Assembly (NCBI GenBank): GCA_904063045.1
Contig: CAJFCJ010000012.1
Span: 868,001 to 932,000, forward strand
Reading direction: 5' to 3'
Origin: Dimorphilus gyrociliatus
Lineage: Eukaryota > Annelida > Polychaeta > Dinophilidae
DNA: 64,000 bases
Position numbers and translations under genes: made by a program. Below the pieces are notes generated by a model. That model searched no databases. It was not told where the DNA came from and worked only from the letters and a program-made list of their open reading frames with translations. This document shows, one piece after another, positions 1 through 10,700 of this stretch (its first letter is position 1; every line of letters starts with the position of its first letter).

Positions 1-900
1 ACACAAGATATTTTGTATTTCAGGAGATTGTTAGACCTACTTCATGTCGAATTATTTAAAGAATAAATTACACTTTAAAATAAGCGTCTCTTTGCTCCAT
101 GTTGAAGTTTTGATAAAAGTTTATTAGTTATTATTTTTTGTATTTTTTTGTACAAAAAACCCAAGAGATGTCGTTGCCATATTAAAATTGACATTTCGAA
201 ATGAATGTAAATATAAATATAGCAATTTTTATATACTATTGAGTGGGGTTTTATATGCTGTACTCTTTATATGAATTTAAGGATTCTCTTATATCTTAAA
301 TACGTTTGATTATCAAAAGAAAGAAATATCCTTTGAGTCAAAGTGATGCGTGAAACGTTACTTGCATAAAAAAAGTAAAAAATATTCAATTGAACCAAAA
401 ATTAATAATTCTATATAATAAATTGACTGATTAAGCGTTCGTAATCCTATTAGTATAGTGAGCGAATAGTGTATGAATCACGTTCAATAGCCGTCGTCAA
501 GAACGACGACTTATTGTCAACATGGCTGAATCTCAGGATCAGGTTTTTATTATTTTTATTCAACTTTTTTGAGTAGTTTATAAAATAAGAAAACTTTTTA
601 ATAGAGAAACTAAAGGGTTAAGTTAAAAGGAAAAGGCTCGTTTCTTTATTTTAAATTAAAAGGGACGAGACCAGCTCTTACCCTTGAAATACAGAAAATT
701 CCCTTTCGGGAACATTTTTTTGCATTTAGCAAATAGGCCTTAAGGAGAAAACTGATATACAGCATTTCTAAATTCATTAATCCATTTATTTTAAGCAATC
801 TAAGACAAAAGAAAGGGATAATGAAGCCTCCCCAAGAACTGGTTTGTTTTCCAATTAGTTACAATTAGCAATATCAAAAGCCAACGGTAATGATAAAAAC
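1..900. other. No resolved gene; possible upstream exons
   Basis: AT-rich sequence with no long reading frame. An ATG at 522 opens a short frame (MAESQDQ) ending at a possible donor near 542. It could be the first coding exon of the gene whose later exons lie at about 910-3276, but the phase does not connect to the next recognisable exon without an additional unseen exon. Nothing else is supported here. Confidence 0.3.
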
Positions 901-913
901 TTATGTTTTATAG

Positions 914-3276
914 CGAGAAGCAGCGCTAGGGGATCACAAAAAACGCAAAATAAAGAATACTTCAAAGTAGAACTAAACAGGTTGAAAACTAGCTTAGATA
1001 TGGAAGTGGTCAAAATCCAGAAGCCTAAAGTGTACGTATTTTCTCTTTTGCCTTTCTTAACTAAGCGTTGGAATCAGCTAAAACCTTCACACAACATTTA
1101 GAACCCGTGTAACCCCTTATTTCTTATATCCGCTCTTCTCTTTCGATACGTTATTTTCACCAGACATTAAGAAATGGAAGGTATTGACATAATCGATTCT
1201 TACTCTTTTACTTTCTTCTATAGGGCCACCCCATATACTTTACTTTATATATATATATATATATATATATTAGTATATATACAATATAAACTGCTGACAA
1301 GAAACTAAAGCTCTTTGCCACTTGCAGTCTCACTTTAACTCTCAAAAACACTATTTCACAATAAACAAAACAAATGCATAAAGAAGTCGTAAAATAGGCT
1401 TCTATTTCAATCATGTTCAAGATGTATTGCTAACTATACCATACTGTTTAAGTCTATTATATATTTCAATCTATTCAATTCATATCATTGTTAAAACTAT
1501 CACCTTTGTAAATCATTTGTTGATTTACCTGATCTGCATACATTTCGCCATAGTAAAAAGAAAAAATAATTATAATCAGTCAAGAAAACATTATTGAGCA
1601 ATTTAGGCCTATTTTGCCATTGCATTTATAATTCATTCTCCCCTCTTTTCATTAGTTAGTGAGTTGAAAAATCTTTTCTTATTACAAAGGAAATGAGGGA
1701 AAATGAAATATATATACAAACTTTTCTATATACTGTATATTATACATACTGTATATTCTTACAAAATATATGTATATACAATATATGCTTTATATAGTTG
1801 AAAAAGCTTCTAGCAAACAACGAAAGTGGTTGGCTGGCATTTTGTTTTTGCTCATCAATATCTTCGAAAGATGGTAGTTCTTCCTGAAATTTTCCGTAAT
1901 GGACATAAATGTTTAATCCCAATTATTCAGAAAATATTGCAGTCACGTGTTAACAATTTAGACATCAATTTCCCAGTGCTAAAGCGTCACAAAACTAATT
2001 TTAGCCTGAAAAAAAGACGCCTAATGTTTTTTTTCGCATTTTAGATTAAACTTTACTTGCTCGTTATTAATTAATAATTATGCATAAAGTAACCAAAAGA
2101 GAATATGCTTTAAAAGAAACAGAAAACTTTTGTACTGTTGCAGTAATGGCATTATTCTTTATTTTCTGACTAAGCTAAGTAAAAGTACTATTGATAACAT
2201 TATACAAAGGACCTTGCAAATCGTTCGCAATTATAAATGTTTAGTATTAATTAGTATATTCATTAAACAAAGAAATTATACGCCATAAGATTCTATACAG
2301 CTTATATACAGTATAAATTTATACATATATATATATATAATGCATACATGCACTATATCTTAGTAATTACAAGCTAGTTTCTATAAAATTTCATAAACAA
2401 AATGTTTTCTTTTTTGTTTTATTTTGCAATTGTCTAGACGTTCTATTTTGCCGTTTTCCAATTCTATATACTTTTCTTCTTTTCTCCCATTTAGAAAAGA
2501 ACACACGCCTTATGTCTTTAATAACTTAGAGCCCTACTATAACATGCATTTGGCCACGTGTCTAGTTGAAATGGTACGTTATTTGAAAATAGAATACCAA
2601 TACATTTTTGTTGTGTTCCTGTTAAAACAAGTCAATTCTGTTTAGCCCAACGAGGTACGACATGGATATTCTAGAAGAGAGACAGCTATAGGCCTATGCG
2701 ATCCATGGAAAGCTCTCGAAATGGATGCTAAACCTTTGCCGAAAATTGAATCGAGACCAGTACAACCAAAGGAAGAACAAAAGTCTGTAAATTATCGTAA
2801 TTTCCGTAAATAGAACATTATAACGAATAGTCGATTGTAGGCCAAGGAAAAAAGATGGCGATAGACCGCCAAAGGAAGGAAGCACGCATTTACCAAAATT
2901 TCCGGCTGTTCAAGTTCCGGCTAACGATTTGGGAACGAAGAAAATAGATTTCAGCCAGGTTAAACAACTTAGGTAATATAACTTTAAGATATAAATAAGT
3001 TAATTATAAAAGAGAGAGTATATTTAAATTAGGCGAGAAATAGCTAGAAAATATAGCGCTAACGCTGACTCGAGAGTGAATGATGAATACCGTAGAACAA
3101 AGAACGACATTTATAGAATGGAACTAGACAAGTTGGAGGATATTCATGAGGTAAATAGGCAGCATATGAGGAGAACTTACTTCGCTTATCTGCAGAATAA
3201 TAAAGGAGCGAAAAAGGCTGTTTACGAATGTTTTCCGAAGCAACAAACTCAGAAAGAAACCGTTAAGCAGAATTAA
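914..3276 (+). CDS. Uncharacterised multi-exon protein, 5' end unresolved
   Basis: Five exons join in consistent phase: about 914-1030, 2495-2573, 2646-2782, 2841-2972 and 3033-3276 (stop TAA). The first intron is about 1.46 kb; the others are 60-72 bases. The first exon encodes a charged helix (EYFKVELNRLKTSLDMEVV). Later exons carry NNLEPYYNMHLATC, a Lys/Pro-rich stretch (EEQKPRKKDGDRPPKEG), and a C-terminal helical segment (NDEYRRTKNDIYRMELDKLE). Total visible length is about 205 residues with no signal peptide or membrane segment. The short, basic, helical character resembles small ciliary or axonemal accessory proteins, but I recognise no family, so no function is assigned. The start codon is not resolved. 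Joining the first exon to the rest rests on phase and plausible splice sites only; the last four exons are better supported. Confidence 0.55.
1245..1271. repeat. (TA)n microsatellite
   Basis: About 13 uninterrupted TA units, lying in the long first intron of the uncharacterised gene. Similar short TA tracts recur at about 2322-2338, 6718-6731, 10340-10400, 23091-23107, 43195-43222, 44848-44867, 55376-55395 and 56276-56372, all non-coding. Confidence 0.9.
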
Positions 3277-3411
3277 ACTGTGCCTTTTAACCGCACCAGC
3301 ATTACGTGTTTACTCTATATGTTTATACTGCATTCCATAATGTTTGTAAAACTTGATTAAGCGTCATTGCATTATTCGAGTTCGTTGACTGGAAACTGTT
3401 GTTGACGAACG

Positions 3412-3933
3412 TTACTCGGTGTTAAGTTGACGCGTACTCTGACCGTCGGCTTTTTTGTAATATCGACGCTGCAGTAAATTTCTTTCCGGTAATCGTTCTC
3501 TACGACCTTTTATGCAACAACAACAATATTCCCAGATATGAAAATAGACAGTTGATAAACATTTCTTCAGCGCTTCCTTAGCATCTTGCTTTTTTCCTGA
3601 ATATTCGCATAATTTTACCATAAAGTTCATAAAAATAATGGAAGATAAAAATAAAATCACCCAGCAGTAATTAACTATTGCCCTATCGTGTCTTCTCTCG
3701 TAATCGTGTTCTAAAATGCAACATGCCAACTTTCCTGTAGAACTCTCTACACAACTATCCGTATGTGAAGGAAAATCCAATAGTCCAGGGCATTTAACTG
3801 TTCTGTTAAATAATGAAGCTAGGCCTCCTACGGTTTTTAAATGATTAACGCTCAAGTTTTTAATCCGATTAGATGATATCCTTCTTAATAGCGCAAGCGA
3901 TAATCCGTAATAATAGACCTTCTTAAATGTCAT
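3412..3933 (-). CDS. Small Cys-rich single-pass membrane protein
   Basis: Intronless 173-codon frame from an ATG at 3933. The N-terminal half carries a short Cys-containing segment (CPGLLDFPSHTDSC, then LACC). It is followed by a hydrophobic segment at about residues 88-107 (NYCWVILFLSSIIFMNFMV) and a basic tail with a CCCC run (EYCCCCIKGRRERL). The layout of short Cys-rich ectodomain, one membrane span and basic tail recalls Shisa/CYYR1/VOPP1-type proteins, but no diagnostic signature is present and I do not assign one. Its ATG lies only 93 bases from that of the divergent gene at 4027, so the two may share a promoter. The reading frame is longer than expected by chance in this composition; expression is unproven. 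Confidence 0.5.
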   Translation of the reverse strand: MTFKKVYYYGLSLALLRRISSNRIKNLSVNHLKTVGGLASLFNRTVKCPGLLDFPSHTDSCVESSTGKLACCILEHDYERRHDRAIVNYCWVILFLSSIIFMNFMVKLCEYSGKKQDAKEALKKCLSTVYFHIWEYCCCCIKGRRERLPERNLLQRRYYKKADGQSTRQLNTE

Positions 3934-4026
3934 TACCCTTTCGCTCTTCTTTTTTACTCGTCATAAACAAATCTGTTCGAATATTATTTATTACGTAACT
4001 CTATATATTTAAAATCCTAGCAGATT

Positions 4027-4584
4027 ATGATAAAACCAATAATTATTTCTTGGCTTGTTGCCTTTTCTTCCGGCTCGCCTCAACTGTGTAAATACAAAAT
4101 AAGGAAGATTGAGGAAGAAATCCCAAATTGCAAAGAATCATCGTTAAATTGCAAAAGAAGGAGATTGAAGTTCCATTCGTACGTTCCTATAATGGGAAAA
4201 GACGACAAAGATTTCAGGTACATAGAGTGCGATTGGTTCAACAACGATGACACAAAGGCGTCTGTTTGTTGTATAATAAGAAATGAGCCTACTTGTTGTA
4301 AAGTTGCGGTTACTAAAAGGATGAAAAATTTGATGAAGTCAGAAAGAATAGACAGAAACTTAATTATTAGCGGATCAATTATACTAGTTTTTTCACTAGG
4401 CGTTTCCCTCTATCTGAACTTCAGTAGAATTTACTACAAAAGGCAACCGCTGATAGAAGTTAGCAAAGAGACACCACAGTGTCAACCGGAAGCTGAGACC
4501 CAACTTTCGATCTCTCGAATGTCGCCTGTTACAGTTCCATCTTCACCAACCGTTAATAATGCAAAGAGTATGTACTTTGCGTGA
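4027..4584 (+). CDS. Small secretory-pathway single-pass membrane protein, Cys-rich ectodomain
   Basis: Intronless 185-codon frame starting with ATG. A hydrophobic leader (MIKPIIISWLVAFSSGS) looks like a signal peptide. The ectodomain to about residue 115 holds eight cysteines, including two CC pairs (SVCCII and PTCCKV). A hydrophobic segment near residues 117-136 (IISGSIILVFSLGVSLYL) is a membrane span. The remaining tail is Ser/Thr/Pro-rich (MSPVTVPSSPTVNN). This is a type I membrane protein of unknown function; the cysteine spacing matches no family I can name. It diverges from the gene at 3412-3933 and converges with the gene at 4714-5148. Signal, span and complete frame make a real gene likely. 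Confidence 0.6.
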   Translation: MIKPIIISWLVAFSSGSPQLCKYKIRKIEEEIPNCKESSLNCKRRRLKFHSYVPIMGKDDKDFRYIECDWFNNDDTKASVCCIIRNEPTCCKVAVTKRMKNLMKSERIDRNLIISGSIILVFSLGVSLYLNFSRIYYKRQPLIEVSKETPQCQPEAETQLSISRMSPVTVPSSPTVNNAKSMYFA

Positions 4585-4713
4585 TTTTCCTATCAGCTAA
4601 ACATAATATAAATACAATAAGATATGATAATAAGGAATAGGATCAACGATTTTCACTGTTTATATAGAATTAAATGATATTTCCTTTATACTATTTATTA
4701 CATGGGAAATGGA

Positions 4714-5148
4714 TTATTCGTCAACAATTCTATCACTTTTACATTTGTAACAATTTGCGAATAGAATCAGAGCAATTGGTAGAATAATCAATAGAATAAC
4801 AATTGCAGAAGTTGATGTATCGTTTATAATCTCTTGACGATTTAAATTAATCAAAATAAGACCAATAAATATTGGACTAAATAATAACATTATAGTTCCT
4901 ATGATAGCTAAGATCCTAAGAAGAGTGGATCGGCAACGCTTGGGTAAGGACAGGCCCTCGTCCAATTGGCAACACTTGTTCCAATATATTACTAGCGGAT
5001 GATCGGATATATTTTCGAAAATTACCCGCTTATTGCCCGACGTGGAAAATGATAGTGTATCCGTAGACGAATAAGATATACGAAAGGTATCTTTTGGGTG
5101 CTTTAGTATACCTCGAATCTGCAGTGGTTCAACGGATGAATGTCGCAT
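4714..5148 (-). CDS. Two-pass membrane protein with PP1-docking motifs (SILK and RVxF)
   Basis: Intronless 144-codon frame from an ATG at 5148. The N-terminal cytosolic-looking part holds GILK at residues 13-16 and KRVIF at 40-44, separated by a Ser/Thr-rich stretch. In protein phosphatase 1 regulators a [GS]IL[RK] motif upstream of an RVxF motif is the known docking pair (inhibitor-2 and others). Two hydrophobic segments follow at about 77-101 and 114-131, joined by a short polar loop, then a short C-terminal tail with CYKCK. The inference is a membrane-tethered PP1-binding protein; no family name can be given. Convergent with the gene ending at 4584 (129 bases apart). Docking motifs are short and could be fortuitous, but both occur in the expected order and spacing. 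Confidence 0.55.
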   Translation of the reverse strand: MRHSSVEPLQIRGILKHPKDTFRISYSSTDTLSFSTSGNKRVIFENISDHPLVIYWNKCCQLDEGLSLPKRCRSTLLRILAIIGTIMLLFSPIFIGLILINLNRQEIINDTSTSAIVILLIILPIALILFANCYKCKSDRIVDE

Positions 5149-7142
5149 TTGTTTTTATCAGTTTCTCGTATTTCCTATAAGATAATTAAGTCCTTTAGTC
5201 AGATTCAGCAAAAGAAAAAACCGATTATTAAAGACATAGATCCCCCCCCCCCAAAAAAAGAAATTAGCTATAAAGCAACAAATAAGACGAGTCCGCTACC
5301 GATAACTCGAGTGATTAAAATCTTGCTTCTCGATAAGTTAGGAGAGGTTGACTATTTCTTGTCGACTGATTTCGTAAGAATTTGTAAACTAACGAGACTC
5401 GTCGTCAATTCGGTAGCTTTTACGACTATATTGAATTTCGTTGATGGTACAGCATAGGGGGGATAAGAAAGCGAAGTACTCACAATTTATAGTATCTGAT
5501 ATCAGCGAAGATACGAACTTAATACTTTCATATTCAATATTTTTCCAACAGCAGGATTTTATTCATCCGTTGTTTTTAAAACTCTCGTGACTTCACTTTT
5601 ACTCTTAAAATTGCCTAAACGAACACAATTTATCAATAATGCATTTAAGTAGTGATGTATATTTTTGTGTAACCCTATATGCATTGCACACACTATACCT
5701 ATGTTTAAAAGCATGCATATGTTTAAATGGGCTTGAGAAATTGATAGTACAATTCATGGACCAGAAAAAGTAAACTCTTTAGCGCCATCTGTTAAAACGT
5801 TCAAATTTTTTGGCAAGAGAAACCCGTCAATTACTCTGCCTCGATACGATTAGTATGTGTAGCAGCCGTCTTCGTAGAAACTGGAAAAAAACGAAAAGGC
5901 GCGATGCAGTTGTTGACTATTCTTGCAGTAGCCGAAGGCAGAAAAAATCTCCCAGAACAAGTGCCCCGTTTCATCTTGGGACAGTCCGTTGCGCTTGTTT
6001 ACCGCTTATTTCTATACACTAGGCGTGTTTCTTTATTGAATATAAGAGCAGAAGTCAGTCAAAGCAGCTAGCAACGCCTTTTTTTCTGCTAATGATCTTT
6101 TTAACTGAAAAAATTTCGACCGTGACGTCTATTTTCCCCAACAGCAAAAACATTCTATACAGGTGTGCACGGTTTTAGCGTTCAATTGATTCTGTTGAGT
6201 TACATTATACCTGTGTTTTTTATGTATACTACATTTATATGTAGGAATATTTTCACTAATATTTAAAAATGAAAAATGAGGGTTTAGACGTCTAATTTGA
6301 AAAATTTGCGCATGCATGCAGACACGCCATTCGATATTAATCGACGCTTAATTACTTAGCAACGGCGCTCTGTCCGCTTATTTGAAAACGATTACTACCC
6401 GACTGTAATAAGTGCAAAATTGTTCGTCCATTAGAGCCGATTGCGACAAATCTTTTCCTTCAAAGGCACCGCTTATATGAATATTTTACGAATGTTGCTT
6501 TTTCTTAATTACCTCATAGGCGTTTCCGTTCTCTCTTCATGCGTCTGCTCGGTGAGAATCAAGTGTAACAACGCTCCTTACCATAATAATTATCAGTATA
6601 GATGATGGTGCTAAATGCACAAGATATTGCATATTCAGCAATCTTGAAGAGAGAAAGAGAGAGAGAAGAGATAGAGTGAGAGAAGAGAGAGATGAGGAGA
6701 GAAGAGAAGAGAAGAGATATATATATATATATGCAGATGGACAGACATAGAGAGACAACAAAGTATATATCTTGATGTGTCTATATCAAAGAATATATAT
6801 TTCTAGAAAGAATTGAGTAGGTAGTTATTCTTTCGCAACCTATAACATAATAAAGACGATGCTTACATAGATATATGCATAGAAGAATAAATATAAATAC
6901 TATATACTCTTTCTATATATTTGCATCTAAACCACATAATTATTTTAGTATTTAGATGTATAAAGATATGCAATCTTTTATTAGATTAAAAGATTTTATT
7001 AAAATCATTGTTAAAACAAGACGTGTGCGAAAGGCATAGCGCGTTATTGTTCATATCGATTCAATCTCGCGTACAGTGAGTATCGAATTTACAAGTATTT
7101 TTTTCTTCAGTTTGTTTTGCAATAAAAATAAAAGGAAAAAAA
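5149..7142. other. Intergenic; simple repeats, no supported gene
   Basis: Small frames at 5140-5457 and 5810-6022 lack coding character: the first runs through a C10A7 tract at about 5242. A GCGCCATCT element lies at 5781-5790. A purine (GA)n tract with an adjoining TA tract spans about 6645-6731. Nothing else is recognised. Confidence 0.6.
6645..6731. repeat. (GA)n/(TA)n low-complexity tract
   Basis: Imperfect GA purine repeat running into TA dinucleotides. On the reverse strand it produces a spurious Ser/Leu-rich reading frame. Other GA-rich tracts are at about 8540-8630, 11380-11440, 51340-51420, 52316-52336 and 53965-54055. Confidence 0.9.
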
Positions 7143-7790
7143 CTATTGAATCTTATTCCGTAATGGTGCCTCAACCACTATTTTCTCAGCACTAGCAACT
7201 GCTCGTACTGCAAATGGATTAACAGAGAGCGGTAATCTGATATTTAAGTGGCATTCCTCGTCCGAGTGTTTGTAAACAATGATCAGTTTGTCGCCACCGC
7301 TTAATACGCGTACTCGGACATTTTCGACGCTTTGCTGTAAATTTACCGTGAGTTTTAAATGAGTTTCTGATATTTCGAACGTTCTATCTTTAATAATTGG
7401 ATCCTTTTCGTTAGTTTGTTCACTACACTTATTCTTTTCTCGGTCATCTTCAGTAGAATCGTCCGACTCATCACTGCGAATATGATCCGTGCAAACAGTG
7501 CTCGATCTTACTCGTAACCTTGGAGGGCGGAGAGCTGGTCTTGGAGGAACGTCAAATGAGTTCGGTTCAGAATTTGAATGTTGCTGGCTGTAAGATTTCC
7601 GACGTGCAGTTGCAGGTTGCCGATAGATATTAACAGTTTTTGAAGGCGGTGAAGGTGATGATTTATCAACTGAAGATTTTAACGATGCTTTTGCTAAAAG
7701 GGTAGAAAGCCACGCGGAACGTTTTGACGCTTCCGCGGCGTTTGCCATTCTACCTGAATTCGCCGATGTCACGTGACGGTCTGACGTCAT
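7143..7790 (-). CDS. Small heat shock (alpha-crystallin domain)-like protein
   Basis: Intronless 215-codon frame. The C-terminal third (about residues 138-212) reads as an alpha-crystallin/HSP20 core: a strand pattern starting ETHLKLTVNL, then VRVRVLSGGDKLIIVYKH, an LPLSVNPFAVRAV segment in the position of the conserved LPxxVdp turn, and a terminal VVEAPL like the family's LxVxAP strand. Such domains form dimeric chaperones that bind unfolding proteins. The N-terminal two thirds is long, polar and probably disordered (Ser/Pro-rich, an acidic SDESDDSTEDDREKN stretch), unlike a typical short sHSP N-terminus. A TATATAG element at 7854-7860, about 64 bases upstream of the ATG, could be a TATA box. 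I saw no clear heat-shock element. The N-terminus has no recognised homologue. Confidence 0.7.
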   Translation of the reverse strand: MTSDRHVTSANSGRMANAAEASKRSAWLSTLLAKASLKSSVDKSSPSPPSKTVNIYRQPATARRKSYSQQHSNSEPNSFDVPPRPALRPPRLRVRSSTVCTDHIRSDESDDSTEDDREKNKCSEQTNEKDPIIKDRTFEISETHLKLTVNLQQSVENVRVRVLSGGDKLIIVYKHSDEECHLNIRLPLSVNPFAVRAVASAEKIVVEAPLRNKIQ

Positions 7791-10700
7791 GATGCTTGTA
7801 TCAAGACCTTCTAGGCTCTGAATTATAAATTAACTGGAGAGGAAAGCGCACCCTATATAGTTCAATTACTTTCAAAAGACGAAATTAGTTGGAATGCAAT
7901 CGTGTCCTTAGGGATTCTTCTTCCAGCGCTTCTACGTATAGTTTTCTCTTATCAGATTGAACTTGGTAGGTCGTAGGGTGTGGAAAAACGTCTCAGCTTT
8001 TCTTACTACTCTAAAGGATCAATCTGAAATAATACTAACTGAGAAAAACGCTTACGAAAAAAAAAGGAATGTATTTTGTTCCCCCGGAAATGAACGGCAG
8101 CTCCGAGCTGATGACAAACTGTATGTGAGTTTAGAAAAAAATCTATTCCACACAGTGATTGTATATAACTTGTGAGCTATTCGGATTATTATATGACTTG
8201 CACAAAAGAAAATAGAAAGTAACACGTACGATATGTTTGTACAAAGTATATTTCAGTTAAACAGGTTGCCTTTAATATTTTTTAGTTTTTAGACCTACAA
8301 ACAACTTATAACCCATAATTGAAAACATCACAGAAGAAGGAAACTGCTTTACCCAGAAAACTTAAAATAATTTGTAATAGTAGAAATGAAGCAAGATGTG
8401 GAATGTATGGGGATTACATGTCTATCGTCGCTTTCTTCCTAATATAGAGTAGCAGAGACAGAGGAACAGAGGCAGAATGAAAGTAGTGCTTTCTAGAGAA
8501 AAACTAAAAAGCAAAAAAACAAAAAAGAGAAACAGCATTAAGAGAGTGAGAGAGAGAATGCTAGGCAAAGATGTAGACAGGAGAGGAAGGAAGGGAAGAG
8601 AGTAAGAGTGTGAGAGAGAGGAAAAGATAAAGACGGAGATAGATGAGTAAATAAACAAAAATAAAGCAATAGACGGATGGTAAAGGTGAAATAATAATAT
8701 TAATAAAAATAATGGAATTTGCTCTTTATACGATCACAAAATGAATCTTTTACTTTCCTTACTTAATATCTATTAGTGACCGGTCTATAATTAAATAAAA
8801 ACAAAAATTTACCACTGCATTAATCATTAATCGGCTTTTTTCAATACAAAACAAGTACAATATTTAATAAATTCGTTATATAGCCGATTTTGTTCTCATT
8901 ATACAAACAATGAAGAGAATGGCAAGTTTCAGTTCTTTCATTTATGCATCTTTTATTTAATCAACACGATCTGTGTAGATTAATACACAAAGGGCCAAAA
9001 AGTGGAGAGCTTTATGAGTGGTTGGTCGGAAAGAAAAAAATGCCCTCTTAGATTTAGCTGACGAGATGTTGATAAAAACATCTTTTTTCTTTTCCTTCAC
9101 TTCCTTGTTTTTCTATTCTTCTTTTTCTTTCTCTTCCCCAACAATCTATTTATCTTGCTTCTATTAATTCGTTTTGGTCATGCCCGCCTCATTTCTTTGC
9201 CTCTTAAATTTAAGCAGGAAGAATTACTATCTTTTAAAAAAGAATTCAATTATGCTACAAACCTCTATAGCTTTTGATCTAAAGTATGTTACACCTGCTA
9301 ATCTAGGGAACTATTCGCTGTCAGTCTTCCGGAGTATAGTATACCCCTAAGCCCAGAGGGGAATGATTCGGATTTACTCCTTTTATGATTACTTTATTCT
9401 TACGTCTTAAAGGCGATATTAAAGGAAAAAGAGTCAATAGAGGTAGTACTTTACAGTAAAATCTATCTTATTTTAAATTTTTCCTGCAGCTGTCATTAAG
9501 GAAAATTTATATTGACTTTTTCCTCTTTAAATAAGAATTCCTCTCAAATAGAAATTTTCAAACGCCTTTTCTACTTTCACATCGATCGACCATTTCATCA
9601 ACGAGCCATTGATCAAGAAAATCTGTTGTTTTCATCAATATACTTCCCTTATCGTCATTCTCTCAGGTTATATTTTTAGAAGTGAAGGGCCGATTGGCTA
9701 CTTTTTATTACATTGCGATGATCGTAAATAAGGCGATTATCGCTGACGACGAAGGCCTATCATCGATAGACGCTTCATATGTAATGTCAACGAGATTTTC
9801 ACAGCGCCCCTGACATTTACAATAGAATCTGGAATCGCATGTACATGGGAAAATATAAATGTAAAATCTGTCTATGGACGATTAAGCGTCACAGACAAAT
9901 CTCATTATTCTTTCTCTTTTATCTAATAGAACAAACCGAACAATTCGCCAGCGCAGGTGTTTTCATTACCTCGATTAGCATCGTACACGCCAATGAAGAA
10001 AACACGTTTTATAGTAATGTGAATAGCCTAGTATACGACTTGATTAGGGGAAGGAGACGGTACAAAAAGGTATTGTATCGAGTGAACTATTCAATGTATT
10101 TGTATGTTAACCTATACAAATAGCGGTAGCACTCGTAATCATATAATGCGTTTATTTGCGCTACATGTATACTTTTGTGTGAATTGGTATTATACTGTAT
10201 ATGGGATGCAAATCTACTTATTGAGAGAGAAACGCTGGATCGTTGATAAAAAAAAGTAACGCTTTACGCGTCTGTCAAGTTTTTAAAGGCGTCCTATAAA
10301 TTAGGAAGGACAAATCGATACCAATATACAGAAAGAAAAGATATATATATTTAGATATATAATATATATATTTATATCTATACAGGTATATATATAGATA
10401 TAATACATATATAAAGCATACAGTCTACAGTATATTCAAAGATAAACACTTTGCACATTGTTTTAATACTGTAAATAGTCTTATACGTAAATAGTCTCCC
10501 TTTTAAACAACTTTTATAATTAATATAATATTTTAAATTATCAATACATAGGTAGGCCTGACGCTTAATACCACCAGCAACCTATTAGTGTAATGTCTAC
10601 TGTCACATACGTTCTCAACGGATTTACATGCGTGAGGCTGTCGCTGTGAGTTGATAAATTATTAACGGCGTTTTAAAGGCACAATATCATTTACTATATA

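Noticed and set aside
5140-5457. 105-codon frame overlapping the start of the PP1-docking protein gene
   Set aside because: Runs through a C10A7 tract, has no domain or membrane features and overlaps a better-supported gene's start.
6537-6761. Ser/Leu-rich minus-strand frame
   Set aside because: Translation of a (GA)n tract.
9839-10123. 94-codon frame in the long intergenic interval
   Set aside because: No family resemblance, no splice context and composition like the surrounding non-coding DNA.
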